From: Chthoniobacter sp.
Lineage (GTDB): Bacteria; Verrucomicrobiota; Verrucomicrobiia; Chthoniobacterales; Chthoniobacteraceae
DNA length: 64,000 nucleotides
Assembly (NCBI GenBank): GCA_021414005.1
Contig: JAIOPH010000018.1
Coordinates: 147,358-211,357 of the forward strand
Direction of reading: 5' to 3'
The first letter of the stretch is position 1, and each line of letters begins with the position of its first letter. The notes below the pieces were generated by a model, which made no database searches, was not told the origin of the DNA, and saw nothing but the letters and a program-made list of their open reading frames with translations. The translations under genes and the position numbers were made by a program. This document shows, piece by piece, positions 50,497 through 60,288 of this stretch.

Positions 50497-51342
50497 TCAA
50501 GCGCCTACCGCCACCCCGATCATCAGCGCGGCCTCCGCCGCCGTCGCGCCGTCGTGGACGATGGCCATGAGGGCGCGGGTCATGCCGGCGGGGTCGGCGT
50601 GCTGGATGATGTTGCGGCCATAGACGATGCCGGCCGCGCCTTGCGCGATGAGCTTTTCGGTGCGGTCGAGGATTTCCGCGTCGGGCGCTTTGCCGCCGCC
50701 GCGGACGAGCACGGGGATGCGCCCGGCGATTTCCACCACGCGATGATAGACGCCCACGTCGTCGGTCGGGTCGGCCTTGATGATGTCCGCGCCGAGTTCG
50801 CAGGCCTGGCGGACGAGCGGGAGGATTTTTTCCAAGTCGCCGTCCACCATATAGCCGCCGGCCTGCGCGTTGGGCCGGAAGACGAGCGGCTCGATCATCA
50901 GCGGCAGGGCGAAGCGCTCGCAATCGGGCTTGAGGCGCAGGATGTTTTCGATGCACTGGTCGGTGACCTCGGGCTGGCCGGGGATGCGGAAAAGGTTCAC
51001 CACCACGCACGCGGCATCGAGCCGCACGGCCTGCTCGGCGGCGTTGGCGATCATGCGGCTGAAAAGCGTGCGCGGCAGCTCGCTGCCATAGACGTTGGCC
51101 ACGTCGGTGCGCAGGACGAGCGCGGGTTTGTCCCGGCCGGGGACGGACTGGAGCAGTTCGGCCTGGCCGATGGTGAGCTGGATGGCGTCCGGCGCGGCGG
51201 CCACGAGCGTGCGCACGCAGCGGTCGAGGTTTTCGATGCCGGAGAGAAAGCCGCGCTCGTTGAAAAATCCGTGATCGACGGCGACATCAAAGCAGCGGCG
51301 GGATTTGGGGTTGAAGAGGCGGTTGAGGCGAAAGGCTTTCAT
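50497..51342 (-). CDS. DeoC/LsrF/DhnA-type class I aldolase
   Basis: FDVAVDHGFFNERGFLSGIENLDRCV..LGADIIKADPTDDVGVYHRVVE..PVLVRGGGKAPDAEIL..GAAGIVYGRNIIQHADP. Confidence 0.85.
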   Translation of the reverse strand: MKAFRLNRLFNPKSRRCFDVAVDHGFFNERGFLSGIENLDRCVRTLVAAAPDAIQLTIGQAELLQSVPGRDKPALVLRTDVANVYGSELPRTLFSRMIANAAEQAVRLDAACVVVNLFRIPGQPEVTDQCIENILRLKPDCERFALPLMIEPLVFRPNAQAGGYMVDGDLEKILPLVRQACELGADIIKADPTDDVGVYHRVVEIAGRIPVLVRGGGKAPDAEILDRTEKLIAQGAAGIVYGRNIIQHADPAGMTRALMAIVHDGATAAEAALMIGVAVGA

Positions 51343-51543
51343 GGACGATGGGGGAAGCCTGCGGGAGCCGGGCGGGCGAGGCAATGCGGAAGCGTGATGG
51401 GCGCGAGGCCGTGCAGGAAAGCGTTGGCAACGGCCCGCTGGTGTGCGGATATTCGCGCCAGCAGCACCTCCGCTGACGGATCGAAATTCGGATTTTTCCC
51501 CAACCGAAACGCCGTCCGCGGGGTTTAGCTCCACACCAGCCCC

Positions 51544-53025
51544 ATGGACATTTACATTTTACGCGACGGCAAAGAAATCGGTCCCTTCAACGAGGAAACC
51601 ACCAAGACGCTGCTCCAGCAGGGTAGCATCGTGGAAACCGACTACGCCTGGCATCCGGGCCTCCCGAAGTGGCTCCCGCTCGCCACCGTGCTCAAGCCCG
51701 TGCCGCCGCCGCTCGACACGCCACCGCCGCCACCCCCACCCGCGGCCACCCGGACGGAGCTTCCCACCTTTGCTAACCACGCCCAGCCCGCGGCGGACGC
51801 CGAGCCGGCCAGCGACCGGCAGAAGGCGCTGCTGAAGTATCTCGGCATCCCCTACACCAGCACGCTCACGAAGGATCAGGCCGCGTTGCTCGTTAATGAA
51901 ACGATGGAGGACCCGAAAAAGGCGGGCCTGCTGGTGAAGTGGAACACGGACCGCCTGAAGCTTCGGCCCGACCTTTTCGCCGCCGAGCTGCAGGAGCAGA
52001 AGGAAGCGCGCGCGGGGGAGTATTTCGAGGTCTGCCAGACCGAGGGCGCGGAGTATTTCACGAAAATCACGAAGGCCCACTGCCAGGTGCTCATCGGTTT
52101 CCTCGATGGGAAGTTTCCCAATTGGGACGAGGACGCGCACACCGCCCCGAAGAACTATTTCTTCCCGGCGGTCGCTGAAAAATTCCCGCAACTCGTGGCC
52201 AGGGAATGGAAAGGCAAACTCCACTACGCCACGCCGGCCGCAGGGGCCGATGAGAAAGCGGGAAAGCCGCCGGTGGGCAAATCGCGGAAGAGAAAAGCGC
52301 AGCAGGGTTTCCCGGTGGTCATGATCGGTCGGGCGGCGGTCTTCGCGGCCCTGGCGATCGCCATGTTCCTTTTCGTGAAAAAGCTCAATTCCCCTGCGCC
52401 GACGAAACCGCCAGCGCCGACGGCGCAACCCAGCAGCCCGCAAACCGAAAACCCGATCGCCCCCGCACCCGGAGTGCCCAAGGCGGAAGAGGTGTTGCCG
52501 GACAAGGGAATCGCGCAGGTCGATCCTTTCAACCCGCCGGTGGAGCCCGCCGCCCCCACGCCGCCGGCAGCGCCCGTCGATCCCGCCGATCCCCTCAAAG
52601 ACCCCAAGATGGCCACCGACCCGGCCGCTCCAAAGCCTGCCGAGCCCGTTCCCGGCTTTCCTCCCGACCCTCTCGCGCCGGCTCCCACGCCGGCCGCTGG
52701 TGACCCGCCTGCGCCCACTCCCGCTCCGCCTCCGACCGCCGACCCTTTTGCGCCCACTCCGTCGCCCACGCCCGCCCCACCGGCCACGCCCGCCGAACCC
52801 GTCGCTCCGAAAAGCGTCCTCAAACTGACCAAGGCAGTCGAAGTGCAACTCGCCTACGGCAAGATGAAGCTGCCCGTCGGCACGAGCGTGAAATTCATCT
52901 CGCAGGAAGGTGCCGCGGTAAAAGTCAGCTACCTCAACACCGTTCTGACCATTCCCTCGAGCTCCACTGATTTCGGGGTGGCCGAAGTAGCGCCGCCGGC
53001 CAGTGCGCCAGTCGCAGTTCCGTAA
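51544..53025 (+). CDS. GYF_2-domain (DUF4339) protein with Pro-rich linker
   Basis: MDIYILRDGKEIGPFNEETTKTLLQQGSIVETDYAWHPGLPKWLPL; TM segment VVMIGRAAVFAALAIAMFLFV. Confidence 0.8.
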   Translation: MDIYILRDGKEIGPFNEETTKTLLQQGSIVETDYAWHPGLPKWLPLATVLKPVPPPLDTPPPPPPPAATRTELPTFANHAQPAADAEPASDRQKALLKYLGIPYTSTLTKDQAALLVNETMEDPKKAGLLVKWNTDRLKLRPDLFAAELQEQKEARAGEYFEVCQTEGAEYFTKITKAHCQVLIGFLDGKFPNWDEDAHTAPKNYFFPAVAEKFPQLVAREWKGKLHYATPAAGADEKAGKPPVGKSRKRKAQQGFPVVMIGRAAVFAALAIAMFLFVKKLNSPAPTKPPAPTAQPSSPQTENPIAPAPGVPKAEEVLPDKGIAQVDPFNPPVEPAAPTPPAAPVDPADPLKDPKMATDPAAPKPAEPVPGFPPDPLAPAPTPAAGDPPAPTPAPPPTADPFAPTPSPTPAPPATPAEPVAPKSVLKLTKAVEVQLAYGKMKLPVGTSVKFISQEGAAVKVSYLNTVLTIPSSSTDFGVAEVAPPASAPVAVP

Positions 53026-53160
53026 CCGCTCGGCTCGGGGGGACGGTGGAAGCAGCCTTGCCGCTCCCCAAAGTCGTGAGAGTCGGGTTTTTCGCGCGTC
53101 GTCGGCGTCTGGGGGAAACCATTTGCCAAGGCTCGCCGCCTCCCGATAATCCCGCCCTCT

Positions 53161-53661
53161 ATGAACGACATCCGCATCATCATCCACACCTCCCGCGGCG
53201 ATATCGAAGGCACGCTCTTTGCCTCGAAAGTCCCGATGACCGCCGCCAATTTCCTAAATCTCGCCCAGCGCGGATTCTACAACGGCGTGAAGTTTCACCG
53301 CGTCATCAAGGACTTCATGATCCAGGGCGGCGACCCGACGGGCACCGGCGCGGGCGGTCCCGGCTACAAGTTTGGCGACGAAATCCACCCCGCGCTCAAG
53401 CACACCAAGCCCGGCCTTTTCTCCATGGCCAATGCCGGCCCCGGCACCAATGGCAGCCAGTTCTTTGTCACCCACGTCCCGTGCGCGTGGCTGGACGGGA
53501 AGCACGCCGTCTTTGGCGAAGTTACCAAGGGTCAGAACGTCGTGGACACCATCGCGCAGGGCGATGCGATCAAGACCATCGACATCCTCGATTCCACCGA
53601 CGAGCTGTTTGCCGCGCAGAAGCCGCAGCTCGACAAGTGGAACGCCATTCTCGCGAAGTAG
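53161..53661 (+). CDS. Peptidyl-prolyl cis-trans isomerase (cyclophilin)
   Basis: [72 protein letters not shown]. Confidence 0.96.
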   Translation: MNDIRIIIHTSRGDIEGTLFASKVPMTAANFLNLAQRGFYNGVKFHRVIKDFMIQGGDPTGTGAGGPGYKFGDEIHPALKHTKPGLFSMANAGPGTNGSQFFVTHVPCAWLDGKHAVFGEVTKGQNVVDTIAQGDAIKTIDILDSTDELFAAQKPQLDKWNAILAK

Positions 53662-53698
53662 TGCGAGAAGAGGGGGAGATACCCCGGTTTGAACCGCC

Positions 53699-53734
53699 GA
53701 GGCGCTGATCGCGAGGTCAGCGCCTCGCGTTTTG
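53699..53734 (+). terminator. Terminator hairpin downstream of cyclophilin gene
   Basis: GAGGCGCTGA-TCGCGAGG-TCAGCGCCTC then GCGTTTTG. Confidence 0.7.
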
Positions 53735-53754
53735 TCCGGGAGGGAGGCGAAGGG

Positions 53755-53913
53755 TTAGGAAAGGCCGTGCCGCACGGCGCGGCGGGTCGTTTCATCGGAC
53801 GCAAAGCGGCGGTAAGCCTCGCGGAGGATGGCGGAGACGGACTTTCGGCGGGCCGGACGCTGGGCAAACCGGGCTTTTCCGCCAGCGAGCGGAGTGTCTG
53901 TGGGCATTTTCAT
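53755..53913 (-). CDS. 52-aa basic small protein (not in ORF track)
   Basis: MKMPTDTPLAGGKARFAQRPARRKSVSAILREAYRRFASDETTRRAVRHGLS; AAGGTG Shine-Dalgarno just upstream. Confidence 0.5.
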   Translation of the reverse strand: MKMPTDTPLAGGKARFAQRPARRKSVSAILREAYRRFASDETTRRAVRHGLS

Positions 53914-54035
53914 GGGCACCTTTGAAAGCAGGAACGGTGCAACGGCGTGGCGCGAATGTTACGACGAGGTGAAATCGTCTTCCGCCGGGAGGTCCAGCTT
54001 GGCCTTTGCCTCGGGTTGCCGCATTACTGGCGGCC

Positions 54036-54860
54036 ATGAAGCACTACCGCACCGGCTGGATATCCGACGTCCACCTCGGCACGCGCGGCAGCCAGTCCGA
54101 GGCGCTGCTCGATTTCCTCCGCGACCACGAGTTTGAGACACTCTACGTCGTGGGCGATCTCATCGATGTGTGGCAGCTCCGGCGCGGCATCTACTGGCCG
54201 CAGGCGCACAACGACGTCATCCAGAAACTCCTCCGCGCCGGGCGCAAAGGCACCCGCGTCATCTACATCCCCGGCAATCACGACGAATTCGTCTCCGGCT
54301 TCATCGGCCACTTCGGCGCGGTGGAGATCATGCCGCGCGACATCCACACCACCGCCGATGGCCGCCGCCTCCTCATCATCCACGGCCACGAGCTGGACAC
54401 TGTCATCCAGAATATCAAGTGGCTCGCCTACGTGGGCGACGTGGGCTACCAGCTCCTCCTCAAGCTCAACACGCCCGTCAACGCCGCCCGCCGCCTGCTC
54501 GGCCTCGGCTACTGGTCGCTCAGCGCCTACGTGAAAAAGAGCGTGAAGAACGCGGTCAGTTTCATCGGCGAGTTTGAAAAGGAAATCGTCCACTACGCCC
54601 AGCGCGACAAGGTGGACGGCGTGGTCTGCGGCCACATCCATTCGCCGGTTATCCGCATGATTGAAGGCACGGCCTACTACAACAGCGGCGACTGGGTCGA
54701 AAGCCTCTCTGCGCTGGTCGAGGATGCGAACGGCAAAATCGAGCTGCTGATCCACACCGTTTCTCGCCCGGGCGTCGCGCCTTTGGAAAAAACGGAGGAG
54801 CCGCATGTGGAGGAAAGCGCCGCGATCTCCGAGCCCATTACCGTAACGTCGGGCATTTAA
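54036..54860 (+). CDS. Metallophosphoesterase, UDP-2,3-diacylglucosamine diphosphatase-like
   Basis: ISDVHLGTRGSQSEALLDFLRDHEFETLYVVGDLIDVWQL..VIYIPGNHDEFV..IIHGHELD..VCGHIHSPVIR. Confidence 0.88.
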   Translation: MKHYRTGWISDVHLGTRGSQSEALLDFLRDHEFETLYVVGDLIDVWQLRRGIYWPQAHNDVIQKLLRAGRKGTRVIYIPGNHDEFVSGFIGHFGAVEIMPRDIHTTADGRRLLIIHGHELDTVIQNIKWLAYVGDVGYQLLLKLNTPVNAARRLLGLGYWSLSAYVKKSVKNAVSFIGEFEKEIVHYAQRDKVDGVVCGHIHSPVIRMIEGTAYYNSGDWVESLSALVEDANGKIELLIHTVSRPGVAPLEKTEEPHVEESAAISEPITVTSGI

Positions 54861-54987
54861 TAGTGCCCTTCGGTTTGCCTTGCCGAACTGTCCCGGGAAA
54901 GGCACGCGGCCTATTTCCACCAAAAATTACGACCGGCGTCCCACGAGGAGACGCCGGCCGCCCCAACCAAGGAGAGCTTGAAAGTAA

Positions 54988-56445
54988 CTATTTTTTTGGA
55001 TTCAGCACGACATAACTGCGCTTTCCGTGCCTTTCGATATTCAGCGCCACATTTTTCCCGCCTTTTCCTTCGGCGGCTGCCGCAATCGCCGCTCCACACT
55101 CCGCCGCATCGCCCACCGGTTTCGTGGCGACTTCCGTAATCACGTCGCCGACGAGCAGTTCGGATTTTGACGCCGCACTGCCCGGCGCGATTTCCGCGAT
55201 TTGCGCCCCGGCGGGCTGGGCGTCGTGCAGTTTTAGACCGAACACCGCCGCCCTCACGTCACCGGGCTTTTTCGCTGGCGGACTGGCGAGCTTCGTGATC
55301 GTCGCGGGCAATTCGGCCGTCGGCACTGCGATCTTTCGCGCGCTGCCGCCGCGCCAGACGGTGAGCTGCACGGGCTGGCCGATCTTCGCTTTCAAAATCT
55401 CGCGCTGCAGCTCGCGCGCCGTTCCCACCGGCATGCCGTCCACTTCCGTGATCACATCAGCCGGGCGCAGATCGCTTTTACTCGCCGGGGCATTGGCCTC
55501 GATCGTTTCCACGATCACCGCTTTCTCCACGCCCGGTGGGCGCTCGCGCGGTCGCGAGCCCTCGTCCAGCGTCTCGATGCGGATGCCGAGCCAGGCGCGC
55601 TGCACCTTGCCATTGGCCAGGAGTTGCGCGCTCACGTCGGCCAGCATCGCCGCCGGGATGGCAAACGCCAAGCCGCGCCCGACACCGTTGATCAGCGTGT
55701 TCATGCCCACGATCTTGCCCTCCACGTCAAAAAGTGGCCCGCCGCTGTTCCCGGGATTGATGAACGCATCGGTCTGGATGTAGTCCTCGTACAAAATGGT
55801 CGTCGAAGTCGGCCCGAGCAGGTTCGTGCGGCCCTTTCCGCTTACCCAGCCCACGGTGAAACTGTAGTCCTGATTGAAGGGCGTGCCGATCGCGCACACG
55901 AGTTGGCCCACCCGCAGTGCCGCGCTGTCGCCCATCTCCACCGTGGGCAAATCCTTCGCCTCGATCCGCAGCACCGCGATGTCCGTCTTGTCGTCTGCGC
56001 CCACCATCTTCGCGGTAAAAGCGCGCCCGTCTTTCAGCCGCACGCGGATCTTCTCGGCATCGGCGACGACGTGGTGATTCGTCAGGATCACGCCATCGGC
56101 ACGGATGATGAAACCCGAACCCTCGCTTCGGCGCGGGGGCGCGGGCAGCGTCCAGCTCTGCCCTCCTTCGCCTTGGTTCGGCGGCTTCGTGGTGTCCTTG
56201 CGTTCATCAAAGAAAAACTCCAGCCCCTTCGGTCCCTCGCCGTCCTCCGCGTCTGCCCGTTTCGTCGCCTCGATCACCACCACGCTCGGCGCCACCTTTT
56301 CAAACACCTGCACGAAACCCTCGTCCAGCGTCTTCAGCAAACTCAGCGCCGCCGCGCCTTTCTCCGCCTTCGTGCCTTCATCCGCCCGCCCGGCCTGGCT
56401 GGCGAGCACTACGAGGACGAGGAAAGTGGCAAAGGTCGGGCGCAT
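54988..56445 (-). CDS. DegP/HtrA-type serine protease with two PDZ domains
   Basis: GSGFIIRADGVILTNHHVVADAEKIRVRLKDGR, TDIAVLRIEAKDLP, NPGNSGGPLFDVEGKIVGMNT. Confidence 0.93.
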   Translation of the reverse strand: MRPTFATFLVLVVLASQAGRADEGTKAEKGAAALSLLKTLDEGFVQVFEKVAPSVVVIEATKRADAEDGEGPKGLEFFFDERKDTTKPPNQGEGGQSWTLPAPPRRSEGSGFIIRADGVILTNHHVVADAEKIRVRLKDGRAFTAKMVGADDKTDIAVLRIEAKDLPTVEMGDSAALRVGQLVCAIGTPFNQDYSFTVGWVSGKGRTNLLGPTSTTILYEDYIQTDAFINPGNSGGPLFDVEGKIVGMNTLINGVGRGLAFAIPAAMLADVSAQLLANGKVQRAWLGIRIETLDEGSRPRERPPGVEKAVIVETIEANAPASKSDLRPADVITEVDGMPVGTARELQREILKAKIGQPVQLTVWRGGSARKIAVPTAELPATITKLASPPAKKPGDVRAAVFGLKLHDAQPAGAQIAEIAPGSAASKSELLVGDVITEVATKPVGDAAECGAAIAAAAEGKGGKNVALNIERHGKRSYVVLNPKK

Positions 56446-56576
56446 GGCAGATTGCCAGTGGACACTGGCGCACCCGCTGCGTTCAACTGCGAAACCCGGA
56501 TGAATAAAACGGCAGGCGCGCGGGCTGCCGCGCAATTCCGCTTCAAACTGGAAGTTGAGCCGCGCATCTTCGCCGC

Positions 56577-57389
56577 GTGCAATTCGGCATCTGCAACGAA
56601 ATATTCCAAGGCTGGACGCTGCCCGACACGTTCGCCTACGCGGCGCGCGCGGGTTACGATCTGGTGGAAATCGCGCCTTTCACCATCGCCCGCAGCGTCA
56701 CTGAAATCTCGGCGGCGCAGCGCGCGGAGCTGCGGGAAAGCGCGGCTCGTGCGGGCGTGGGTATCGCCGGGCTGCATTGGGTGCTCGTGGAAACCGCCGG
56801 GATGTTTCTGAATTCCCCGGACGCCGAGACGCGGCGGCGCAGCGCGCGGTACTTCGAGGAACTCGTGGCGTGCTGTGCTGATTTCGGCGGGACGCGGATC
56901 GTTGTTGGCTCGCCCAAACAGCGGCAGGTCGCCGCCGGCACCAGCCACGAGGCGGCGCGAGTCTGGACGGCGGAGACGCTGCGCGACGCCGTGCGCCGCG
57001 CGGAGGATCGCGGCGTGGTCGTATGCCTCGAACCGCTCGCGCCGAACGAAACCAATTTCCTCAACACCGCCGCCGAGGCGCGCCGCTTCGCCGCGGAGTT
57101 CGCGAGCCCCGCGCTGTCGGTGATTCTCGATGTCAAAGCGATGTGCGCTGAGGCGCAGCCGATCCCGCAGATCATTCGCGAGAGCGCGGGTCAGTTCGCA
57201 TATTTCCACGCCAATGATCGCAACCTCAAAGGCCCCGGCTTTGGCGATGTGGATTTCACGCCCATCGCCGCCGCGCTGCGCGAGGTGCGCTACGACGGCG
57301 TGGTGTCCGTGGAGGTGTTCAATTTCGACGAAGGCCCCGAAGTCATCGCCACCCGCAGCCGCGAATACCTGCGCGGAATCTTCGGCTGA
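56577..57389 (+). CDS. Sugar phosphate isomerase/epimerase (TIM barrel)
   Basis: FGICNEIFQGWTLPDTFAYAARAGYDLVEIAPF..VCLEPLAPNETNFLNT; GTG start. Confidence 0.85.
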   Translation: MQFGICNEIFQGWTLPDTFAYAARAGYDLVEIAPFTIARSVTEISAAQRAELRESAARAGVGIAGLHWVLVETAGMFLNSPDAETRRRSARYFEELVACCADFGGTRIVVGSPKQRQVAAGTSHEAARVWTAETLRDAVRRAEDRGVVVCLEPLAPNETNFLNTAAEARRFAAEFASPALSVILDVKAMCAEAQPIPQIIRESAGQFAYFHANDRNLKGPGFGDVDFTPIAAALREVRYDGVVSVEVFNFDEGPEVIATRSREYLRGIFG

Positions 57390-57421
57390 AGGCGCGCGGC
57401 TGACTTCATTTCTCTGCTTCG

Positions 57422-58747
57422 ATGCCCGCCACGCCCACCTTTCCTGCCGACGCGCGTCGGTCGCTGTTCATCTACAACCTGTTCTTTCCGCTCGTCTTTC
57501 TCGCGCTGCTGCCCGGCTTCGTTTTGCGGATGCTGCGGCGGGGCGGTTATCGGGAAAAATTCCGCCAGCGCCTGGGGCGTTACACCGCCGGGGAGAGGGA
57601 GCGTTTTGCGCGCGGCGAGTGGATTTGGCTGCACTCGATCAGCGTAGGCGAGACGCTGCTTGCGCTGAAACTCGCGCGGAAAATTCGGGAGCTGGAGCCG
57701 GGAAAATCCATCGCGCTTTCCGTCACCACTTCCACCGGTTTCGGGGTTGCACAGCCGCACGCGAACGACTGGCTGGAGGTCATCTACAACCCGCTCGACG
57801 CGCCCTGGATCGTCCGCCGCGCCCTCGACGCCGTGCAGCCCGCGCGGCTGATTTTCATTGAGGCGATCTGGCCCAATCTCCTCGCCGCCGCCAAGCGTCG
57901 CGGACTGCCTGTGACCTTTCTGCCGCGTCTCTCGCCGCGCTCCGCCGCGCGTTTCCGCCGCGCCCGTTTCTTCACCGGGCCGATCTTCCGCCTGCTCGAT
58001 GCCCTCGCCGCCGCCGCGCCCGAAGACCGCGAAGCCTGGCAGGCGCTCGGCGTCGATCCCGCGCGCCTCCACATCACGGGCAACGCGAAGTTCGACGCCG
58101 CTGCGCCGACCGCCGGCCGCACGGACGAGTTCCGCGACCTGCTCCGCCGACTCGGCGTGCCCGACGACGCACCCGTCCTCCTCGCGGGCAGCACTTTTCC
58201 CGGCGAAGAACTCATCCTCGCCAACGCGTTCGGGGAGCTGCGCGCGCAGTTTCCCGCGCTCTTCCTCATCCTCGTCCCGCGCCACGTCGAGCGCGCCGCT
58301 GACATCCTCGCCGAACTCCGCCCGACCGGCCTCCGCGTCGCGCTGCGCTCCCGGCTTTCGAGCGAAAACCAGAGCGGGGAAACCTGCGACGCGCTGCTCG
58401 TCGATACCACCGGCGAACTCCGCGACTGGTATGCGCTCGCGACCGTCGTCTTCATCGGCAAAAGCCTCGCGGCCGCCGGCGGGCAGAATCCCGTGGAGCC
58501 GGTGCTCGCCGGCAAGCCCGTCGTCTTCGGCCCGCACATGGAAAACTTCGCACCCATCGTCGCCCGCTGGCTCGCCGCCGATGCCGCCGTGCAAGTCCCC
58601 GACGCCGCCGAACTCCGCGCCCAGCTCGCCGCGCTCCTCGGGGATGCGCCCCGCCGCACCGCACTCGCCGAGCGTGCCCGCGCCATCGCCGCCGTCCACG
58701 CCGGAGCCACCGCCCGCGCCGCGGAGGTGCTGCTGCGCGCGGGGTGA
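57422..58747 (+). CDS. waaA: 3-deoxy-D-manno-octulosonic acid transferase
   Basis: WIWLHSISVGETLLALKLARKIRE..GSTFPGEELILANAFGELR..VFIGKSLAAAGGQNPVEPVLAGKPVVFGPHMENF. Confidence 0.93.
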   Translation: MPATPTFPADARRSLFIYNLFFPLVFLALLPGFVLRMLRRGGYREKFRQRLGRYTAGERERFARGEWIWLHSISVGETLLALKLARKIRELEPGKSIALSVTTSTGFGVAQPHANDWLEVIYNPLDAPWIVRRALDAVQPARLIFIEAIWPNLLAAAKRRGLPVTFLPRLSPRSAARFRRARFFTGPIFRLLDALAAAAPEDREAWQALGVDPARLHITGNAKFDAAAPTAGRTDEFRDLLRRLGVPDDAPVLLAGSTFPGEELILANAFGELRAQFPALFLILVPRHVERAADILAELRPTGLRVALRSRLSSENQSGETCDALLVDTTGELRDWYALATVVFIGKSLAAAGGQNPVEPVLAGKPVVFGPHMENFAPIVARWLAADAAVQVPDAAELRAQLAALLGDAPRRTALAERARAIAAVHAGATARAAEVLLRAG

Positions 58748-58852
58748 AAAATTCCCCGTCATCGTAAGCGGAACGCTCTCCCAGCGTGGGCGTTTGCTTT
58801 TTCCCTCACGCACCCGATAGTCGCCGCCCTTTCGCCCGCCCACTCTCTTACC

Positions 58853-60181
58853 ATGCCTTTCCAATCCCTCGGTCTCGAACCCCGCATCCTCGCCGCCATC
58901 AAAGACGCCGGCTACACCGAGCCCACGCCGATCCAGGCGGCGGCGATCCCAAAGATCATCGCCGGCACCGACGTGATCGGCGTGGCGCAGACGGGCACAG
59001 GGAAGACCGCGGCTTTCGTCCTGCCGATGCTCCAGCTCCTCAGTCATCGCGAGGCCAAGGGCCGGCGCATTCGCGTACTGGTGCTGGCGCCAACGCGGGA
59101 GCTGGTGGCTCAGATCGAGGAAAACGTGCGCGCTTACGCGAAGCATCTGCCGTTGCGGGTGGCGCTGATTTTCGGCGGGGTGGGGGAGCGTCCGCAGGTC
59201 GAGGCGTTGCGCGATGGCGTGGAGCTGATTATCGCGTGTCCGGGCCGGTTGCTCGATCTCATGGAGCGGCGGCACGGCGACTTCACGGGCATCGAGTTTC
59301 TCGTTCTCGATGAGGCCGACCGGATGCTCGACATGGGCTTCATCCCCGCCATCCGGCGGATCGTGCGGGCGCTGCCGAAGAAGCGCCAGACGCTGCTTTT
59401 CTCCGCCACGCTGTCGCCGGAAATCGAGATCCTGACGCGGGAGTTTCTGCATCAGCCCGTGACCGTGCAGGTGGGCCGGCGCTCGAATCCCGCCGAGACC
59501 GTGACGCAGGTGGCCTACGAGGTGCCGCGGCATCTGAAGCTCGCGCTGCTCGTCGCGCTTTTGGAAAAGCCGGACTTCGACACCGTGCTCATTTTTTCCC
59601 GCACGAAGCACGGCGCCGACCGCATCGCGCGCAAGCTCGAATCCTGCAAGATCACCACCGCCACGCTGCACTCGAACAAGTCGCAGAACCACCGGCTGCG
59701 CTCGCTCAAGGCGTTCAAGGCTGGCGAAGTCCGCGTGCTCGTGGCCACGGACATCGCCGCGCGCGGGATCGACGTGACGGGCATCTCGCACGTCGTGAAT
59801 TACGACTTCCCGATGACCAACGAGGATTACGTCCACCGCATCGGCCGCACCGGCCGCGCGAACGCGGTGGGCGACGCGATCAGCTTCGTCTGCCCCGACG
59901 AGCACGGCGATCTGCGGTCGCTGGAGCGCTTCATTGGTCGCGGTCTGCCGCGCAAACGGCTGGAAGGTTTCGACTACACGGCGGCGGCTCCGCCCGAGCC
60001 GCCGGCTCCGCCGCGTGGCCCGCGTCCGCAGCGTGGCGGTCAGGGACGTCCGGGTGGCCAGGGCGGGCGTGGTGGAAACGCGGGCGGTTCGCGTGGTGGA
60101 GGGCGTCCCGGCGGCGGGAGCGGTGGTGGCCGCGGAGGTGAAGGGCGGCGGTCTGGCGGAGGCGGTGGGCGGCGACCGTAG
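58853..60181 (+). CDS. DEAD-box RNA helicase with RGG-rich tail
   Basis: TPIQAAAIPKIIAGTDVIGVAQTGTGKTAAFVLPMLQ..VLDEADRMLDMGF..HRIGRTGRANAVGDA; Gly/Arg tail. Confidence 0.95.
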   Translation: MPFQSLGLEPRILAAIKDAGYTEPTPIQAAAIPKIIAGTDVIGVAQTGTGKTAAFVLPMLQLLSHREAKGRRIRVLVLAPTRELVAQIEENVRAYAKHLPLRVALIFGGVGERPQVEALRDGVELIIACPGRLLDLMERRHGDFTGIEFLVLDEADRMLDMGFIPAIRRIVRALPKKRQTLLFSATLSPEIEILTREFLHQPVTVQVGRRSNPAETVTQVAYEVPRHLKLALLVALLEKPDFDTVLIFSRTKHGADRIARKLESCKITTATLHSNKSQNHRLRSLKAFKAGEVRVLVATDIAARGIDVTGISHVVNYDFPMTNEDYVHRIGRTGRANAVGDAISFVCPDEHGDLRSLERFIGRGLPRKRLEGFDYTAAAPPEPPAPPRGPRPQRGGQGRPGGQGGRGGNAGGSRGGGRPGGGSGGGRGGEGRRSGGGGGRRP

Positions 60182-60288
60182 CGCAAGTTCGCCGCGGCAC
60201 GGACAAACGTAACGCCTGCGCTCCGCGTGCTGGCCTCGGGATTTGATTGCCTACGCCTGCGCTTTCCAAAAAGCTGCGCGTCTTTCTC

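Noticed and set aside
51559-53187. 542-aa antisense ORF over the GYF-domain gene
   Set aside because: Gly/Arg repetitive shadow of the Pro/Ala-rich linker.
57290-59905. 871-aa antisense ORF
   Set aside because: Opposite strand of waaA and DEAD-box helicase genes; low-complexity GC-driven translation with no recognisable domain.
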